DNA of 64,000 nt from Haloferax massiliensis (GTDB taxonomy: Archaea > Halobacteriota > Halobacteria > Halobacteriales > Haloferacaceae), in the NCBI RefSeq assembly GCF_001368915.1, contig NZ_CSTE01000002.1, positions 1,532,615 through 1,596,614 of the forward strand, read 5' to 3'. The notes under the pieces were generated by a model, which saw only the letters and a list, made by a program, of their open reading frames with translations, made no database searches and had not been told where the DNA came from. Position numbers and translations under genes: made by a program. Positions 22,795 to 31,868 of this stretch are shown piece after piece (position 1 is the stretch's first letter; the number at the start of each line of letters is the position of its first letter).

Positions 22795-23676
22795 TTACTC
22801 CCCGTCGGCGCGGAGTTCGCGGACGCGGTCGATGTTCCACGCGAAGCCCTTGCCGTCCTCGGTGGGCGTCTCCAAGACGAGCGGCACGTCGTTGTCGACG
22901 ATGGCGTCGTGGTTGATGAACGCGCGCATGCCCTCCTCGCCGATGAGGCCCTCGCCGATGAGCGCGTGTTCGTCCTTGTTCGTCCCGCACTCGTGTTTCG
23001 AATCGTTGAGGTGGACGCACTTGAGGTGCTCCAGACCGACCTCGGCGTCGAGTTCCTCGAACGTCTCGTCGACGCCCGCGGCCGTCGAGAGGTCGTAGCC
23101 CGCGGCGAACGCGTGGGCGGTGTCGAGACAGACGTCGAGGTCCTGTTCGGACGCTTCGAGGACGTAGCCGAGGTGGGCGAAGTCGTCGCCCATCTTCGTT
23201 CCCGACCCCGCGTCGGACTCGATGAGGACGGTGACGCCGTCGGGGATGTCGAGGTCGTCGAGGACGGACACGGCGTTGTCGAGGCCCTGCTGTTCGCCCG
23301 CGCCGGTGTGGGCCCCGAGGTGGACGTTCACGTACTCGATGCCGAGTTTGTCGGCCATGTCGACCTCCGTCTGCATCGAGTCAAGCGACTTCTGCCGGAG
23401 GCCGTCTTTGGGCGTACAGAGGTTGACGAGATACGACGAGTGGATGACCCACGGGCCGGCCAGTTTGTCGGCGGTCTCCTCGCGGAACAGTTCGGCCTCC
23501 TCGTCGGAGATGTCGGGGTCGCGCCACACCTGCGGCGAGGTGGTGAAAATCTGCCCGCAGTTGCCGCCGAAGGCGACCTGCCGGAAGACGGCGTTGGCGA
23601 CGTTACCGTGCGGTGGCGTCTCCTCGTCGGAGGAGACCTTCGAACTGGACATCGAGACGTGTGCGCCGACTTGCAT
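22795..23676 (-). CDS. nfo: endonuclease IV (AP endonuclease)
   Basis: A 293-residue TIM-barrel AP endonuclease that nicks DNA 5' to abasic sites in base-excision repair. The zinc ligands are spread over hallmark segments: G-A-H-V-S at the N-terminus, [15 protein letters not shown] in the middle, [29 protein letters not shown] and the terminal L-E-T-P. Length and motifs are standard. ATG at 23676 gives M-Q-V-G-A-H-V-S. Confidence 0.94.
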   Translation of the reverse strand: MQVGAHVSMSSSKVSSDEETPPHGNVANAVFRQVAFGGNCGQIFTTSPQVWRDPDISDEEAELFREETADKLAGPWVIHSSYLVNLCTPKDGLRQKSLDSMQTEVDMADKLGIEYVNVHLGAHTGAGEQQGLDNAVSVLDDLDIPDGVTVLIESDAGSGTKMGDDFAHLGYVLEASEQDLDVCLDTAHAFAAGYDLSTAAGVDETFEELDAEVGLEHLKCVHLNDSKHECGTNKDEHALIGEGLIGEEGMRAFINHDAIVDNDVPLVLETPTEDGKGFAWNIDRVRELRADGE

Positions 23677-23739
23677 GGAGAGTCCGACGGGGTACCCGAA
23701 CAAAGGGACTTCGGAGTCGGCGGCCCGGCCGGCCGCCGC

Positions 23740-24567
23740 TCACTCGGACCGCGACCCCGGCCGGCGGCGAACCCAGTCGTCGGCGCGGTACTTCCCCTCG
23801 ACTTTCTCCCGCGCCCGGTCGAGTTCGTCGTCGGTCCACGACCCTTCTTCGGCGTCGACGAACCCCGACAGCGACTCGGTCAGCGCCGCGACGAACGCCT
23901 CGCGGGAGGCGTCGGCGAGTTCGTCGATGCCGACGACGCGCTCGCGGAACGCCTCGGGCGTCACGTCGTGGCCGTCGAAGACGCCGAGGTGCGTCTCGGC
24001 GTCCACCGAGTAGGTGAGAGAGCCGTGCTGGACGACGGCGTCGCGGCGGCGGTACTGGGCGTTGCCCGCGACCTTCCGGCCCGCGGCGACCATGTCGTGG
24101 GCGGGGTGGAGCGCCCGCAGGTAGCAGGCGGGGTGCCAGATGACGGGCACGTCGTCGTCGACGAAGTCCACGTCCACGCCGACCGCGCGAATCGCGTCGA
24201 GAATCGGCTCGCACAGCAGGTGATAGCAGTCCATGAGGTCGCCCGGTAACTCCGATTTCGGCGCGGCGATCGAGTAGGCCACGTCGCCGTGACGGTCGTG
24301 GTAGATGCCGCCGCCGCCGGTCTGTCGGCGGGTCACGTCGATTCCCTCGCGGTCGCAGTAGTCCCAGTCGACCGTCTCCGGGTCCTGTCCGTACCCGAGC
24401 GAGAGGCAACTCGGCTCCCACGAGTAGACCCGGACGGTCCGAGGGCCGCCCGCGGCGGCCGTCTCGCCCGCGACCTCGTCGAGCGCCATCTGCATCGGTC
24501 CCGGTCGGACCTCCTCGCGAATCAGCCGCCACTCGCGGTCGGCAATCGATTCCTGCGAGTCGTTCAT
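23740..24567 (-). CDS. lplA: lipoate-protein ligase A family protein
   Basis: A 275-residue biotin/lipoate ligase-fold protein that would attach lipoate (or octanoate) to E2 or GcvH proteins. Motifs are N-terminal M-A-L-D-E, the lipoyl-AMP loop R-R-Q-T-G-G-G-G-I-Y-H, and the catalytic lysine segment G-R-K-V-A-G-N-A-Q, then Q-H-G-S-L. The C-terminal part contains a short accessory region with W-T-D-D-E-L. Start ATG at 24567. It cannot be told from sequence whether it uses free lipoate or acts as an octanoyl transferase. Confidence 0.88.
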   Translation of the reverse strand: MNDSQESIADREWRLIREEVRPGPMQMALDEVAGETAAAGGPRTVRVYSWEPSCLSLGYGQDPETVDWDYCDREGIDVTRRQTGGGGIYHDRHGDVAYSIAAPKSELPGDLMDCYHLLCEPILDAIRAVGVDVDFVDDDVPVIWHPACYLRALHPAHDMVAAGRKVAGNAQYRRRDAVVQHGSLTYSVDAETHLGVFDGHDVTPEAFRERVVGIDELADASREAFVAALTESLSGFVDAEEGSWTDDELDRAREKVEGKYRADDWVRRRPGSRSE

Positions 24568-24732
24568 ACGTCGGTTTCGTCCATCCGGGAGAAAGCGATT
24601 TCGACGCTCGACCGTCGCGGCGAGTCCGTGCGGCCCGCTGCGGCGGTCACCGGTCAGGTCACCGACCGCCGCCGCGGCAGAGTCGGCCGACGCGAGCGAT
24701 TCCGTTAAACCGCGTCGCGGTGACGTGGGACC

Positions 24733-25383
24733 ATGAAGTTCACCCGCGTCGCCCTCGCCGCGACCGACCCCATCTCGCTGTGTGAGTTCTACGTCGAGAC
24801 GCTCGGCTTCGCGGCCGTTCCCGGGTCGCAGCGCTCGGCGACCGCCGGGGAGACGACTCTGTGGTTCGAACTCGGCGACACCGACCCCGGCCACCTCGCG
24901 TTCACCGTCTCCGCCGCGGTCGACTCCGTGGTCGCGTGGCTGACCGACCGCGAGGGCGTGACCGTGCTCGACACCGACGAGGGGCCGAGCGTCCGGTTCG
25001 ACTTCCTCGGCTGTGACTCCGTCTACTTCGAGGACCCCGAGGGCAACGTCGTCGAGTACGTCTGCTACGACGGCGACGCGACCGGCGAGTTCGACCCGGC
25101 GACCGACCTCCGCGGCGCGACCGAGGTCGGGATGGCCGTCCCCGACGTGGAGTCGTTCGTGGCGTCTCTGACCGAGGCGCTCGGCATCGAACCGCTGGAA
25201 TCGTTCGAGGGCGGCGAGCTCGTGTTCGTCGGCGACCGGGACGCCCGCTTCGTCGTCTCGCCGGCCGGCCGCGCGTGGTATCCGACCGACAGCGAGGCGA
25301 CCGTCGGCCCGGTGTCGGCGCAGTGCGACGCCGACGGCGTCTTCGACCCCGAGGGCCTCCCGTACCGCGTCAACGCCGAGTGA
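24733..25383 (+). CDS. VOC family protein (glyoxalase/dioxygenase fold)
   Basis: A 216-residue protein with two vicinal-oxygen-chelate modules. The first is clear: F-T-R-V-A-L-A-A-T-D, F-Y-V-E-T-L-G-F, G-H-L-A-F-T-V and F-E-D-P-E-G-N-V-V-E-Y, with a histidine and a glutamate in metal-ligand positions. The second half (about 120-216) repeats the fold weakly and lacks obvious ligands. It is often annotated glyoxalase-like, but no substrate can be inferred. Single gene, ATG start 12 bp after a short GC-rich leader. Confidence 0.87.
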   Translation: MKFTRVALAATDPISLCEFYVETLGFAAVPGSQRSATAGETTLWFELGDTDPGHLAFTVSAAVDSVVAWLTDREGVTVLDTDEGPSVRFDFLGCDSVYFEDPEGNVVEYVCYDGDATGEFDPATDLRGATEVGMAVPDVESFVASLTEALGIEPLESFEGGELVFVGDRDARFVVSPAGRAWYPTDSEATVGPVSAQCDADGVFDPEGLPYRVNAE

Positions 25384-25431
25384 CAACTCGTTTCAGAGAA
25401 ACGTTATTACTCCAACGAGAGTCAACGAACT

Positions 25432-26487
25432 GTGAACGTCTCTCGTCTCGTCAGCGCAGGGTCGCTCAGTCTCACCGGGCTGGCCCTGTTCGCCATCGTC
25501 TCGAACAGCGTCGGCTCGGTCGCATCCGACCTCGCGGGACTCGTCGCTGCGGCCTTCGGACTCGTCATCTCGGTGCTCTTCGTCGCCCTCGGCCCAGTCG
25601 TCTACCGAAGCGACCTCAAGACCGTTCACATCGACCGCGTCGCCGGTTGGAACCTCCTCGGCGTCGTCGTCACCGCGTTCGTCCTCGCACTCATCGGGAG
25701 CTACCAGCGGGCCGCGGGCGGAACGGTCAGCGAGCCGCTTTTCAGCGCCGCCGTGGTCGTCGGCGTGAGCGCCGTCGCGCACGTCCTCATCGGTCTCAAC
25801 GACGTGCGCCGGATTCGAGCCCGCGAGCTGTCCGAGCAGTACAAGCGCTCGGCGGTCATCAATCGGCTCGTCCGCCACAACCTCCGACACACCGCGCAGT
25901 TGCTCCTCGGCTGGGGCGACCAACTCGCCACTGACGGCGGCGACGACGCGACCGTCCACATCGGCGAGCGACTGAAAGCGACCGGCGACGACCTCGGAAC
26001 GATGAGCGACCAGGTCAAGACCGTCACCCAACTCGTCGACAGCGACCCCGAGGGCGAGACGGTCGACCCGCGCGCGCTCCTCGAACCGCTGGTCGACGAC
26101 CGCTCGGCGGCCAACCCGGAGGCGACTATCACCGTCCGCGGCGACGACTCCGCCGCGGTCGTCGGCGGGAAGAAGCTGAAAATCGCGTTCCGCGAAATCG
26201 TCGAGAACGCGCTCGAACACGCCGGCCCCGCCCCGACGGTCGAAATCACCTACGAGCGCGTCGGCAGCGAGGTCGTCGTGCGAATCGCGGACGACGGGCC
26301 GGGCATCCCCGACCACCAGCGCGAACTCATCGAACAGAACGTCGAAGAGAGCGACCTCGCCCACGGCAACGGGCTGGGCCTCTGGCTCTCGAAGTGGATC
26401 GTGGAGGCCTACGGCGGCGAGCTTCGGCTCCCGGCGACCGAGGACGACGAGGGCGCAGTCGTCGAGTTCCACCTCGACGCGGCGTGA
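25432..26487 (+). CDS. membrane sensor histidine kinase
   Basis: A 351-residue kinase. About four membrane helices fill residues 5-125, followed by the dimerisation helix with the phosphorylated histidine in L-V-R-H-N-L-R-H. The catalytic domain has an N box (F-R-E-I-V-E-N-A-L-E-H), a G1 box (I-A-D-D-G-P-G-I) and G2 (G-N-G-L-G-L-W-L-S-K-W-I-V). No PAS or receiver domain and no adjacent response regulator gene is seen; such orphans are common in haloarchaea. GTG start at 25432. The signal is unknown and probably perceived in or near the membrane. Confidence 0.9.
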   Translation: MNVSRLVSAGSLSLTGLALFAIVSNSVGSVASDLAGLVAAAFGLVISVLFVALGPVVYRSDLKTVHIDRVAGWNLLGVVVTAFVLALIGSYQRAAGGTVSEPLFSAAVVVGVSAVAHVLIGLNDVRRIRARELSEQYKRSAVINRLVRHNLRHTAQLLLGWGDQLATDGGDDATVHIGERLKATGDDLGTMSDQVKTVTQLVDSDPEGETVDPRALLEPLVDDRSAANPEATITVRGDDSAAVVGGKKLKIAFREIVENALEHAGPAPTVEITYERVGSEVVVRIADDGPGIPDHQRELIEQNVEESDLAHGNGLGLWLSKWIVEAYGGELRLPATEDDEGAVVEFHLDAA

Positions 26488-26636
26488 GTCCACAGCCGCG
26501 GAAGCGAGGGGAGTGACTTATTTTCGGGTTCGCTGACTGAATCGGCCGCTCGGGAGACGTACAACCGACCAGAAGAGCGGTTCTGGAGTCGGGGCCAGTC
26601 CGAGTGGTTATACCCTCTGAGCGGAACTATCCCACA

Positions 26637-27404
26637 ATGCGCGAGGTCGTGTTCACCGTCGAGTACGAACGAGGGGTCGACCCGTTGATGGACGCCTTCA
26701 TCGAGCACCCCGATTTGTACGCGCGGTCGATGCAGGTACAAGCGACCAGCGAGGCAGTATGGGGCGTCGAGAAACTCGTCGGCACACCGTCCGGCCTCGA
26801 CGAGTACGACGAGCGCCTCGAACGGGTCGCCCAAGATTCGAGTCTGGTTGGGATGTGCGGCGCACCGATCACCGAGTACAGGTGCGAGATTCTCTCGTCG
26901 AACCCGGAATCGCGGAAAATCTACTCGCTCCAGCGGGAAGGCGACGACCGACGGTCGATCCCAACCGCCGCCGCGAACCACCTCGGAGAGGGAGTGATAC
27001 TGCGGTCGGAACGCCACCGCGACCAGTTCCGCTGGAACCTCCTCGTCGACGGCTCGCTCGGAGCCTTACACGACGAGGTTCGAGCGAATCTCCGGGACGG
27101 ACTTTCGCTGACGGTCGAACGACTCGGCGAACCGCCCTGCCTGCTCGAAGACGGACGAACACAGAACGACCTTACGACAGCGCAAAAGACGGCACTGGAA
27201 GCCGCACTCACTCACGGCTACTACGAGGAACCCCGAGAGGCCTCGGTTAGCGAAATCGCCGAGGAAATCGGCGTGCCGAGTTCCACGCTCCAGTATCGAC
27301 TCAACCGGGCCGAGGCGTGGCTCGCCGAACAGTTCGCCGCCGATTCGATGACGGTCGATATCGACACGTCCCTCGACCTCGGAGACGTTGAATTCATCGA
27401 GTAG
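26637..27404 (+). CDS. bacterio-opsin-activator-type HTH regulator
   Basis: A 255-residue regulator with a C-terminal HTH_10 domain: L-T-T-A-Q-K-T-A-L-E-A-A-L-x-x-G-Y-Y-E-x-P-R, then V-S-E-I-A-E-E-I-G-V-P-S-S-T-L-Q-Y-R-L-N-R-A-E. The N-terminal 190 residues form the sensory part, resembling the Bat-associated domain. An element containing TTATA ends about 24 bp before ATG 26637, supporting this start and a leaderless transcript. The MBL-fold hydrolase gene 79 bp downstream on the same strand is a likely target or operon partner. Confidence 0.88.
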   Translation: MREVVFTVEYERGVDPLMDAFIEHPDLYARSMQVQATSEAVWGVEKLVGTPSGLDEYDERLERVAQDSSLVGMCGAPITEYRCEILSSNPESRKIYSLQREGDDRRSIPTAAANHLGEGVILRSERHRDQFRWNLLVDGSLGALHDEVRANLRDGLSLTVERLGEPPCLLEDGRTQNDLTTAQKTALEAALTHGYYEEPREASVSEIAEEIGVPSSTLQYRLNRAEAWLAEQFAADSMTVDIDTSLDLGDVEFIE

Positions 27405-27483
27405 TCGCCACCACACTCGACCCGAGGGAGTTGGAATATTTCAGAACAAATCGTAACCGGTCAACTCCCCAAGCAAGGTGCGT

Positions 27484-28245
27484 ATGACAAGCGACTCCGA
27501 GATTCGCGTACGACTCGTGCGAAACGCGACGGTGCTTGCGACGGTCGATGACACCACGTTCCTCGTTGACCCCATGTTCACGCCGCAGGGCGAGATGCCG
27601 ACGGTGACGGACAATCCGGCGGTGCCCGAGTTCCTCACGACGGCGAATCAGAAGCGAAATCCGTTGGTGCCGCTCCCGGACGTCGAACTCGACTACGACG
27701 CCGTGGTCGTCACGCATCGCCACCCCGACCACTGGGACGAGGCAGCCAGAGAGAAACTCGATTCGGACGTGCCGCTGTTCTGCCAACCAGAGGACGCAGA
27801 CGCGTTCAGTGACGAGGGCTTCGCCGACGTGCGACCCGTCGAGGACGAGACGTCGTTCGACGGGGTGACGATTCACCGGGCGCCGGGCCAGCACGGCCAC
27901 GGCGAACTCGCCGAGGGGATGGGTCCGGTCTCCGGGTTCGTCTTCGAGGGCGAGAAATCGCTGTACATCGCCGGGGACACCATCTGGTACGACCCGGTAG
28001 CGGAAGCGCTCGACCGGTTCGAACCTGAGATGGTCGTCCTCAACGGTGGGGAAGCACAGTTCGACCAAGGCGAACCAATCACGATGGGTGTCGAGGACAT
28101 CGCGGCCGTCCGGGAGGCCACGGATGCGACCGTGGCAGTTGTCCACATGGAAGCCATCAATCACTGTCTGCTCTCTCGTGAGGAACTGCGAGCGGAGACC
28201 GAGAACGTCCTCGTCCCCGAGGACGGTGAGCAGGTGTCTCTGTAA
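27484..28245 (+). CDS. MBL-fold metallohydrolase
   Basis: A 253-residue metallo-beta-lactamase-fold protein. The metal site is shown by V-V-V-T-H-R-H-P-D-H-W-D (H-x-H-x-D-H), a later P-G-Q-H-G-H, and Y-I-A-G-D-T-I-W-Y as the bridging aspartate strand. The form is close to UlaG-like hydrolases. Substrate unknown. An alternative start two codons upstream cannot be excluded. It follows the HTH_10 regulator gene. Confidence 0.87.
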   Translation: MTSDSEIRVRLVRNATVLATVDDTTFLVDPMFTPQGEMPTVTDNPAVPEFLTTANQKRNPLVPLPDVELDYDAVVVTHRHPDHWDEAAREKLDSDVPLFCQPEDADAFSDEGFADVRPVEDETSFDGVTIHRAPGQHGHGELAEGMGPVSGFVFEGEKSLYIAGDTIWYDPVAEALDRFEPEMVVLNGGEAQFDQGEPITMGVEDIAAVREATDATVAVVHMEAINHCLLSREELRAETENVLVPEDGEQVSL

Positions 28246-28464
28246 CGGCAGTTTCGCGGACTACTAACGGTCCCGAGCGATAGGTAGACCACCTCTCCGT
28301 AGCAACTTCTCCGGTCAGTTCTGACGCGAGACGCCGACCGCCAGCACCATCTTCCGACACTCCGCGAGTCGCCACACCCGATTTCGTATCGTCACATGAG
28401 ATTTATCGCGGGCGACGTTCGCCGACTCGCGGGCCTTTTACGCCTCGCCGACGGACGGACGTGC

Positions 28465-29373
28465 ATGGTACGGAACGTCGCCGGCGTCATGGCCGAACTC
28501 GAACCCGAGGACTTCTATCTCCTCTCGGGCGTCGAGCAGGGCATGCGCTTCAGCGAGTGGGTCAACCGGGGGAAGCTCCCGAAGAACTCGGGGCTGACCG
28601 CCGAGGAGGTCGACTACCGCATCGACCGCTGTATGACCCGCGAGCTCGTCGAGCGCAAGACCATCCAGTACGAGGGGTACAAGCTCACGGTCGAGGGGTA
28701 CGACGCGCTCGCCCTCCGGACGTTCGCCCAGCGAGACACCATCCAGGGGTTCGGCGCGCCGCTCGGCGTCGGCAAGGAAAGCGACGTGTTCGAGGTGCAG
28801 TCGTTCAAGCCGCTGGCGCTCAAGTTCCACCGCGAGGGGTACACCAACTTCCGCGAGGTGCGCCGCGAGCGCGACTACACCTCCGAGAACAACCACGTCT
28901 CGTGGCTCTACACCGCTCGCAAGGCGGCCGAACGCGAGTACGAGGCGCTCGAAACGCTGTTTCCGAAAGTGTCGGTCCCGCGTCCCGTCGACCACAACCG
29001 CCACGCAATCATCATGGCGAAGCTCGACGGCGTCGAACTCGCCAAGGCGAAACTCGAACCCGAGCAGGTGACGGGCGTCCTCGACTTGATTCTCTCCGAG
29101 ATGGCCGACGCCTACGAAGCCGGCTACGTCCACGCCGACATGTCCGAGTACAACGTCGCGGTCGGCGAACAGGGTATCACGGTCTTCGACTGGCCGCAGG
29201 CCGTCCCGACCGACCACGACAACGCCCGCGAGCTCCTCGCGCGCGACGCGAAGAACATCGTCGGCTACTTCCGCCGCAAGTACCCCGCCGAGATGCCCGA
29301 TGACGTCGACATCGACGCGCTGTCGGCCGCCATCGCCGAACACGAGTTCGAGAGCGTCACCGCCCACGCCTGA
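28465..29373 (+). CDS. rio2: RIO-type protein kinase Rio2
   Basis: A 302-residue atypical kinase of the Rio2 group, needed in archaea and eukaryotes for late maturation of the small ribosomal subunit. An N-terminal winged helix (about 1-85) carries F-Y-L-L-S-G-V-E-Q-G-M-R-F. The kinase domain has the P-loop G-V-G-K-E-S-D-V-F, the A-L-K-F-H lysine strand, the catalytic loop Y-V-H-A-D-M-S-E-Y-N (Asp225, Asn230) and the metal loop F-D-W-P-Q (Asp242). ATG at 28465 is preferred to the one at 28396: homologues start M-V-R-N-V, and a CTTTTA element lies about 25 bp upstream. Confidence 0.93.
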   Translation: MVRNVAGVMAELEPEDFYLLSGVEQGMRFSEWVNRGKLPKNSGLTAEEVDYRIDRCMTRELVERKTIQYEGYKLTVEGYDALALRTFAQRDTIQGFGAPLGVGKESDVFEVQSFKPLALKFHREGYTNFREVRRERDYTSENNHVSWLYTARKAAEREYEALETLFPKVSVPRPVDHNRHAIIMAKLDGVELAKAKLEPEQVTGVLDLILSEMADAYEAGYVHADMSEYNVAVGEQGITVFDWPQAVPTDHDNARELLARDAKNIVGYFRRKYPAEMPDDVDIDALSAAIAEHEFESVTAHA

Positions 29374-29500
29374 CGGCCTTTCGCTCGACGACCCGGTTTC
29401 CACCCGTACGAGCGTCAGCTACCGGTCTCGACCGCTGGGAGACCGCTCGACGGGTGAAAATAAACCACATACTGCGATATGAAATTCGGGTTCCGGCGTC

Positions 29501-30169
29501 TCAGTCCCGGAAGTCGTCCGGGACCGACCCGATGAGCAGAGAGTCTTCGACGAGCGCATCTGTCCCCCGTCTGAGTCGCTCGGAGAGCGACTGGTGCGAG
29601 ACGCCCATCTTGTCGGCCAGTTCGGAGAGCGAGACTCGTCGGGGGACTTCGAAGTAGCCCTCCTGCGCCGCCGTCACGAGCGCCTTGAACTGGCTTTCGG
29701 TGAGGCCGTACCGGCCGGCCGGTTCGGCGTCCATCTCTCGAATCGACTCGACTTCGAATCTCAGCCCGTGTTCCGCCGCGAAGTCGTGCGTTCGCGCGAA
29801 GTCGTCGCGAGCCGGGTAGAGTACGCGGAACTGCCACTCGTCGCCCCAGCCGTACGCGTCGAGAATCGTCGCGTGAGAGTTCGTTATCATCTGCAGGAGC
29901 AGGTGAACGTGGTCGACCCACGCCATCCGGTAGAGGAATTCGTCGTCGAACTCGGAGAGACAGGTGACTTCGTCGACTGACGGGTCTTCCCGCAGGGCGT
30001 CGTCGATGTCCGAGCGGTCGGCGTGACGAATCCACACCAGGGGCATCACGGTGTGTTCACCGCTTTCGATGATGCGTTCGCACTCGATTTCGACGTCCGG
30101 AAGCGCGGAGAGCGTGTGACCTAACGCGAATTCTTCGGACGGGATCGCTCCCCGTACGATAGTTGCCAT
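29501..30169 (-). CDS. HTH_10 (Bat-type) transcriptional regulator
   Basis: A 222-residue regulator whose C-terminal domain reads L-T-E-S-Q-F-K-A-L-V-T-A-A-x-x-G-Y-F-E-V-P-R-R-V, then L-S-E-L-A-D-K-M-G-V-S-H-Q-S-L-S-E-R-L-R-R-G, the bacterio-opsin-activator HTH. The N-terminal 150 residues are a separate sensor-like domain without metal-binding cysteines. ATG 30169 gives M-A-T-I-V-R-G. It is divergent from a small gene at 30281. Target genes are unknown. Confidence 0.88.
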   Translation of the reverse strand: MATIVRGAIPSEEFALGHTLSALPDVEIECERIIESGEHTVMPLVWIRHADRSDIDDALREDPSVDEVTCLSEFDDEFLYRMAWVDHVHLLLQMITNSHATILDAYGWGDEWQFRVLYPARDDFARTHDFAAEHGLRFEVESIREMDAEPAGRYGLTESQFKALVTAAQEGYFEVPRRVSLSELADKMGVSHQSLSERLRRGTDALVEDSLLIGSVPDDFRD

Positions 30170-30280
30170 AGCGGTGGATAGGCGAGCGTGGTACATTTGT
30201 CTGCGGGCGGCGCGCCCAGCGGGCGGCCCGGGGCACGCGCAAGCCCGCCGCTTACACCGCTTCGGATACTCGTTCAGAGC

Positions 30281-30481
30281 GTGATCGGACACCAACTGCT
30301 GGACTCGAAGTGGACGAAAGCGCTGAGCGCGGTGACCTCGGTCGTCGCGGGGGCCAGAGCGCTGACGAAGGGGCGAACCAAACGGGGAGTGCTATTGGTG
30401 GCTGCCGGAGCGTTCTCGCTCCGGTGGAGCAGCGCCGGATTCGCGGCGCAACTCGCCACCGAAGCGTTGAACCGCCGCTAA
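30281..30481 (+). CDS. small hypothetical protein
   Basis: A 66-residue protein starting with GTG and containing a basic stretch (K-G-R-T-K-R-G), a moderately hydrophobic segment (V-L-L-V-A-A-G-A-F) and a helical C-terminus ending in N-R-R. No family is recognised. The assignment rests on a stop-free frame with haloarchaeal composition and its clean position between two genes. Confidence 0.45.
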   Translation: MIGHQLLDSKWTKALSAVTSVVAGARALTKGRTKRGVLLVAAGAFSLRWSSAGFAAQLATEALNRR

Positions 30482-30688
30482 GTCGGCGTCGGCGAAGCAC
30501 GCCCCGCGATGGACCGAGCCTTGCCAATGCAGGGACCGGCCTCATTGTGCGCGGGCGGCAATCACGACCGCGATGAGACACACAGTTCACGCCGACGAGA
30601 CCGGAGACGCTCGCGCTCCGAAGCCGCCGAAACCCGTCGCACACGTGCGGGAGGTGAAACGCGGGGGGACGTCGCCCACCGCCGGTCG

Positions 30689-30904
30689 ATGACGCTCGCG
30701 TCACTCGCGGCGCTCGGCATGCCCGCTTCCGCGCCGCTGCAGGCCGGCGGCGGCGGTCTCCTCTACTACGGTATCGTGTTTTTCGTACTCGCTATCGTCG
30801 CCGGACTCGCCGGCTTCCGAGGAGTCGCCGGGCTGTCGATGAAGGTCGCGCGTATCCTCGTCGTCGTCTTCCTCGTGCTGGCCATCGTCACGTTCCTGCT
30901 GTAG
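30689..30904 (+). CDS. DUF1328-type small membrane protein
   Basis: A 71-residue protein. Residues 22-71 match the DUF1328/YtjA pattern: L-L-Y-Y-G-I-V-F-F-V-L-A-I-V-A-G-L-A-G-F-R-G-V-A-G, then a second hydrophobic helix ending I-V-T-F-L-L. Members are two-helix membrane proteins often linked to stress responses. ATG 30689 is chosen; the upstream open frame is low-complexity and arginine-rich. Followed by a convergent gene. Confidence 0.85.
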   Translation: MTLASLAALGMPASAPLQAGGGGLLYYGIVFFVLAIVAGLAGFRGVAGLSMKVARILVVVFLVLAIVTFLL

Positions 30905-30929
30905 GGACGACCGAACACGTTTTTCGAGC

Positions 30930-31769
30930 CTAGGCGCCACCGTTAGCGTCGTCTGTCGCCTCGTCGCCGGGATACCAGTCGGCGTCGGCGTCGACCCGGT
31001 TCGCCAGCACCGCGTTGACGACGACGCCGAGGAGCAAGGCCAGCGAGCCGACGTACAGCCACGTCAGAACGAGCAGGACGCCGCCCGCGGCACCGTAGAG
31101 TTCGATGCTCTGGGAGACGCCGAAGTAGACGCGCAACACCTGTAGCGACGCCGTCCAGCCGAGCGCCGCGAGCGCGGCCCCCGGAACCGGTTCGAGCGGG
31201 GCGACGTCGACGCCCGGAAACAGCGCGTACATCGGAACGAAAAGCACGGTGAGCACCACCCACAGGAGAATCGGCGCGGCGACCGACCACAGCAGTTGTG
31301 TCACGCGGAAAGAGACGACGAGACCGACGGCGGCGATGACGCCGACGCCGACCGCGACCGTCGCCATGACGAGCGCGCTGTTGAGGAACCGCCTGAGCAT
31401 CGAGACCTCTTTTCGCGCGCCGTACACCTCGCTGAAGACGCTGTCCATCCCCCGAAACAGCCGGAACGAACTCCAGAGGAAGATGCCGAGGGCGAGCGCC
31501 GCCGCGCGTAATCGCCCGGCCGACTGCCCGCTCACCTGTCTGAGCGTCGATTCGAACTGCGAGAGGTCGAGGCCGAGGAGCAGTTCGAACGTGGGGAGCA
31601 GGGACTCGACCCGGCCGTACGTCGTGACGAGGACGAAAAGCAGGAGCGCCAGCGGGACGAGCGAGTTGAACGCGTAGTACGCGAGACTCGCGGCCGTCAC
31701 CGTGACGTTCTTCTCGCGGGTGACGGCGAGCGTCCGCGCGGCGAGGCGACGGGCTCCGTCGCGGTCCAT
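30930..31769 (-). CDS. YihY/UPF0761 family membrane protein
   Basis: A 279-residue polytopic protein with about six membrane helices. The family signature is seen in A-A-S-L-A-Y-Y-A-F-N-S-L-V-P-L near residue 30, S-S-F-R-L-F-R-G-M and G-A-A-G-G-V-L-L-V-L-T-W-L-Y-V-G-S near the C-terminus. The family includes proteins once called ribonuclease BN; it is a membrane protein of unknown function. An acidic C-terminal tail is present. ATG 31769 (M-D-R-D-G) is preferred to one 18 codons upstream. Confidence 0.88.
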   Translation of the reverse strand: MDRDGARRLAARTLAVTREKNVTVTAASLAYYAFNSLVPLALLLFVLVTTYGRVESLLPTFELLLGLDLSQFESTLRQVSGQSAGRLRAAALALGIFLWSSFRLFRGMDSVFSEVYGARKEVSMLRRFLNSALVMATVAVGVGVIAAVGLVVSFRVTQLLWSVAAPILLWVVLTVLFVPMYALFPGVDVAPLEPVPGAALAALGWTASLQVLRVYFGVSQSIELYGAAGGVLLVLTWLYVGSLALLLGVVVNAVLANRVDADADWYPGDEATDDANGGA

Positions 31770-31868
31770 GAGCGTCAAACGAGAGGCCCACGTAATAATT
31801 CGGTGGCGGGCCTGCGAACGCACCGCACGGCCGGCGGCGCTGGCGTCTCGGAAACGGGGGCGGTCGGT

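Noticed and set aside
22075-24249. A 724-codon plus-strand open frame across the methyltransferase, endonuclease IV and lipoate ligase genes
   Set aside because: It crosses three well-supported genes on the other strand and has shadow composition.
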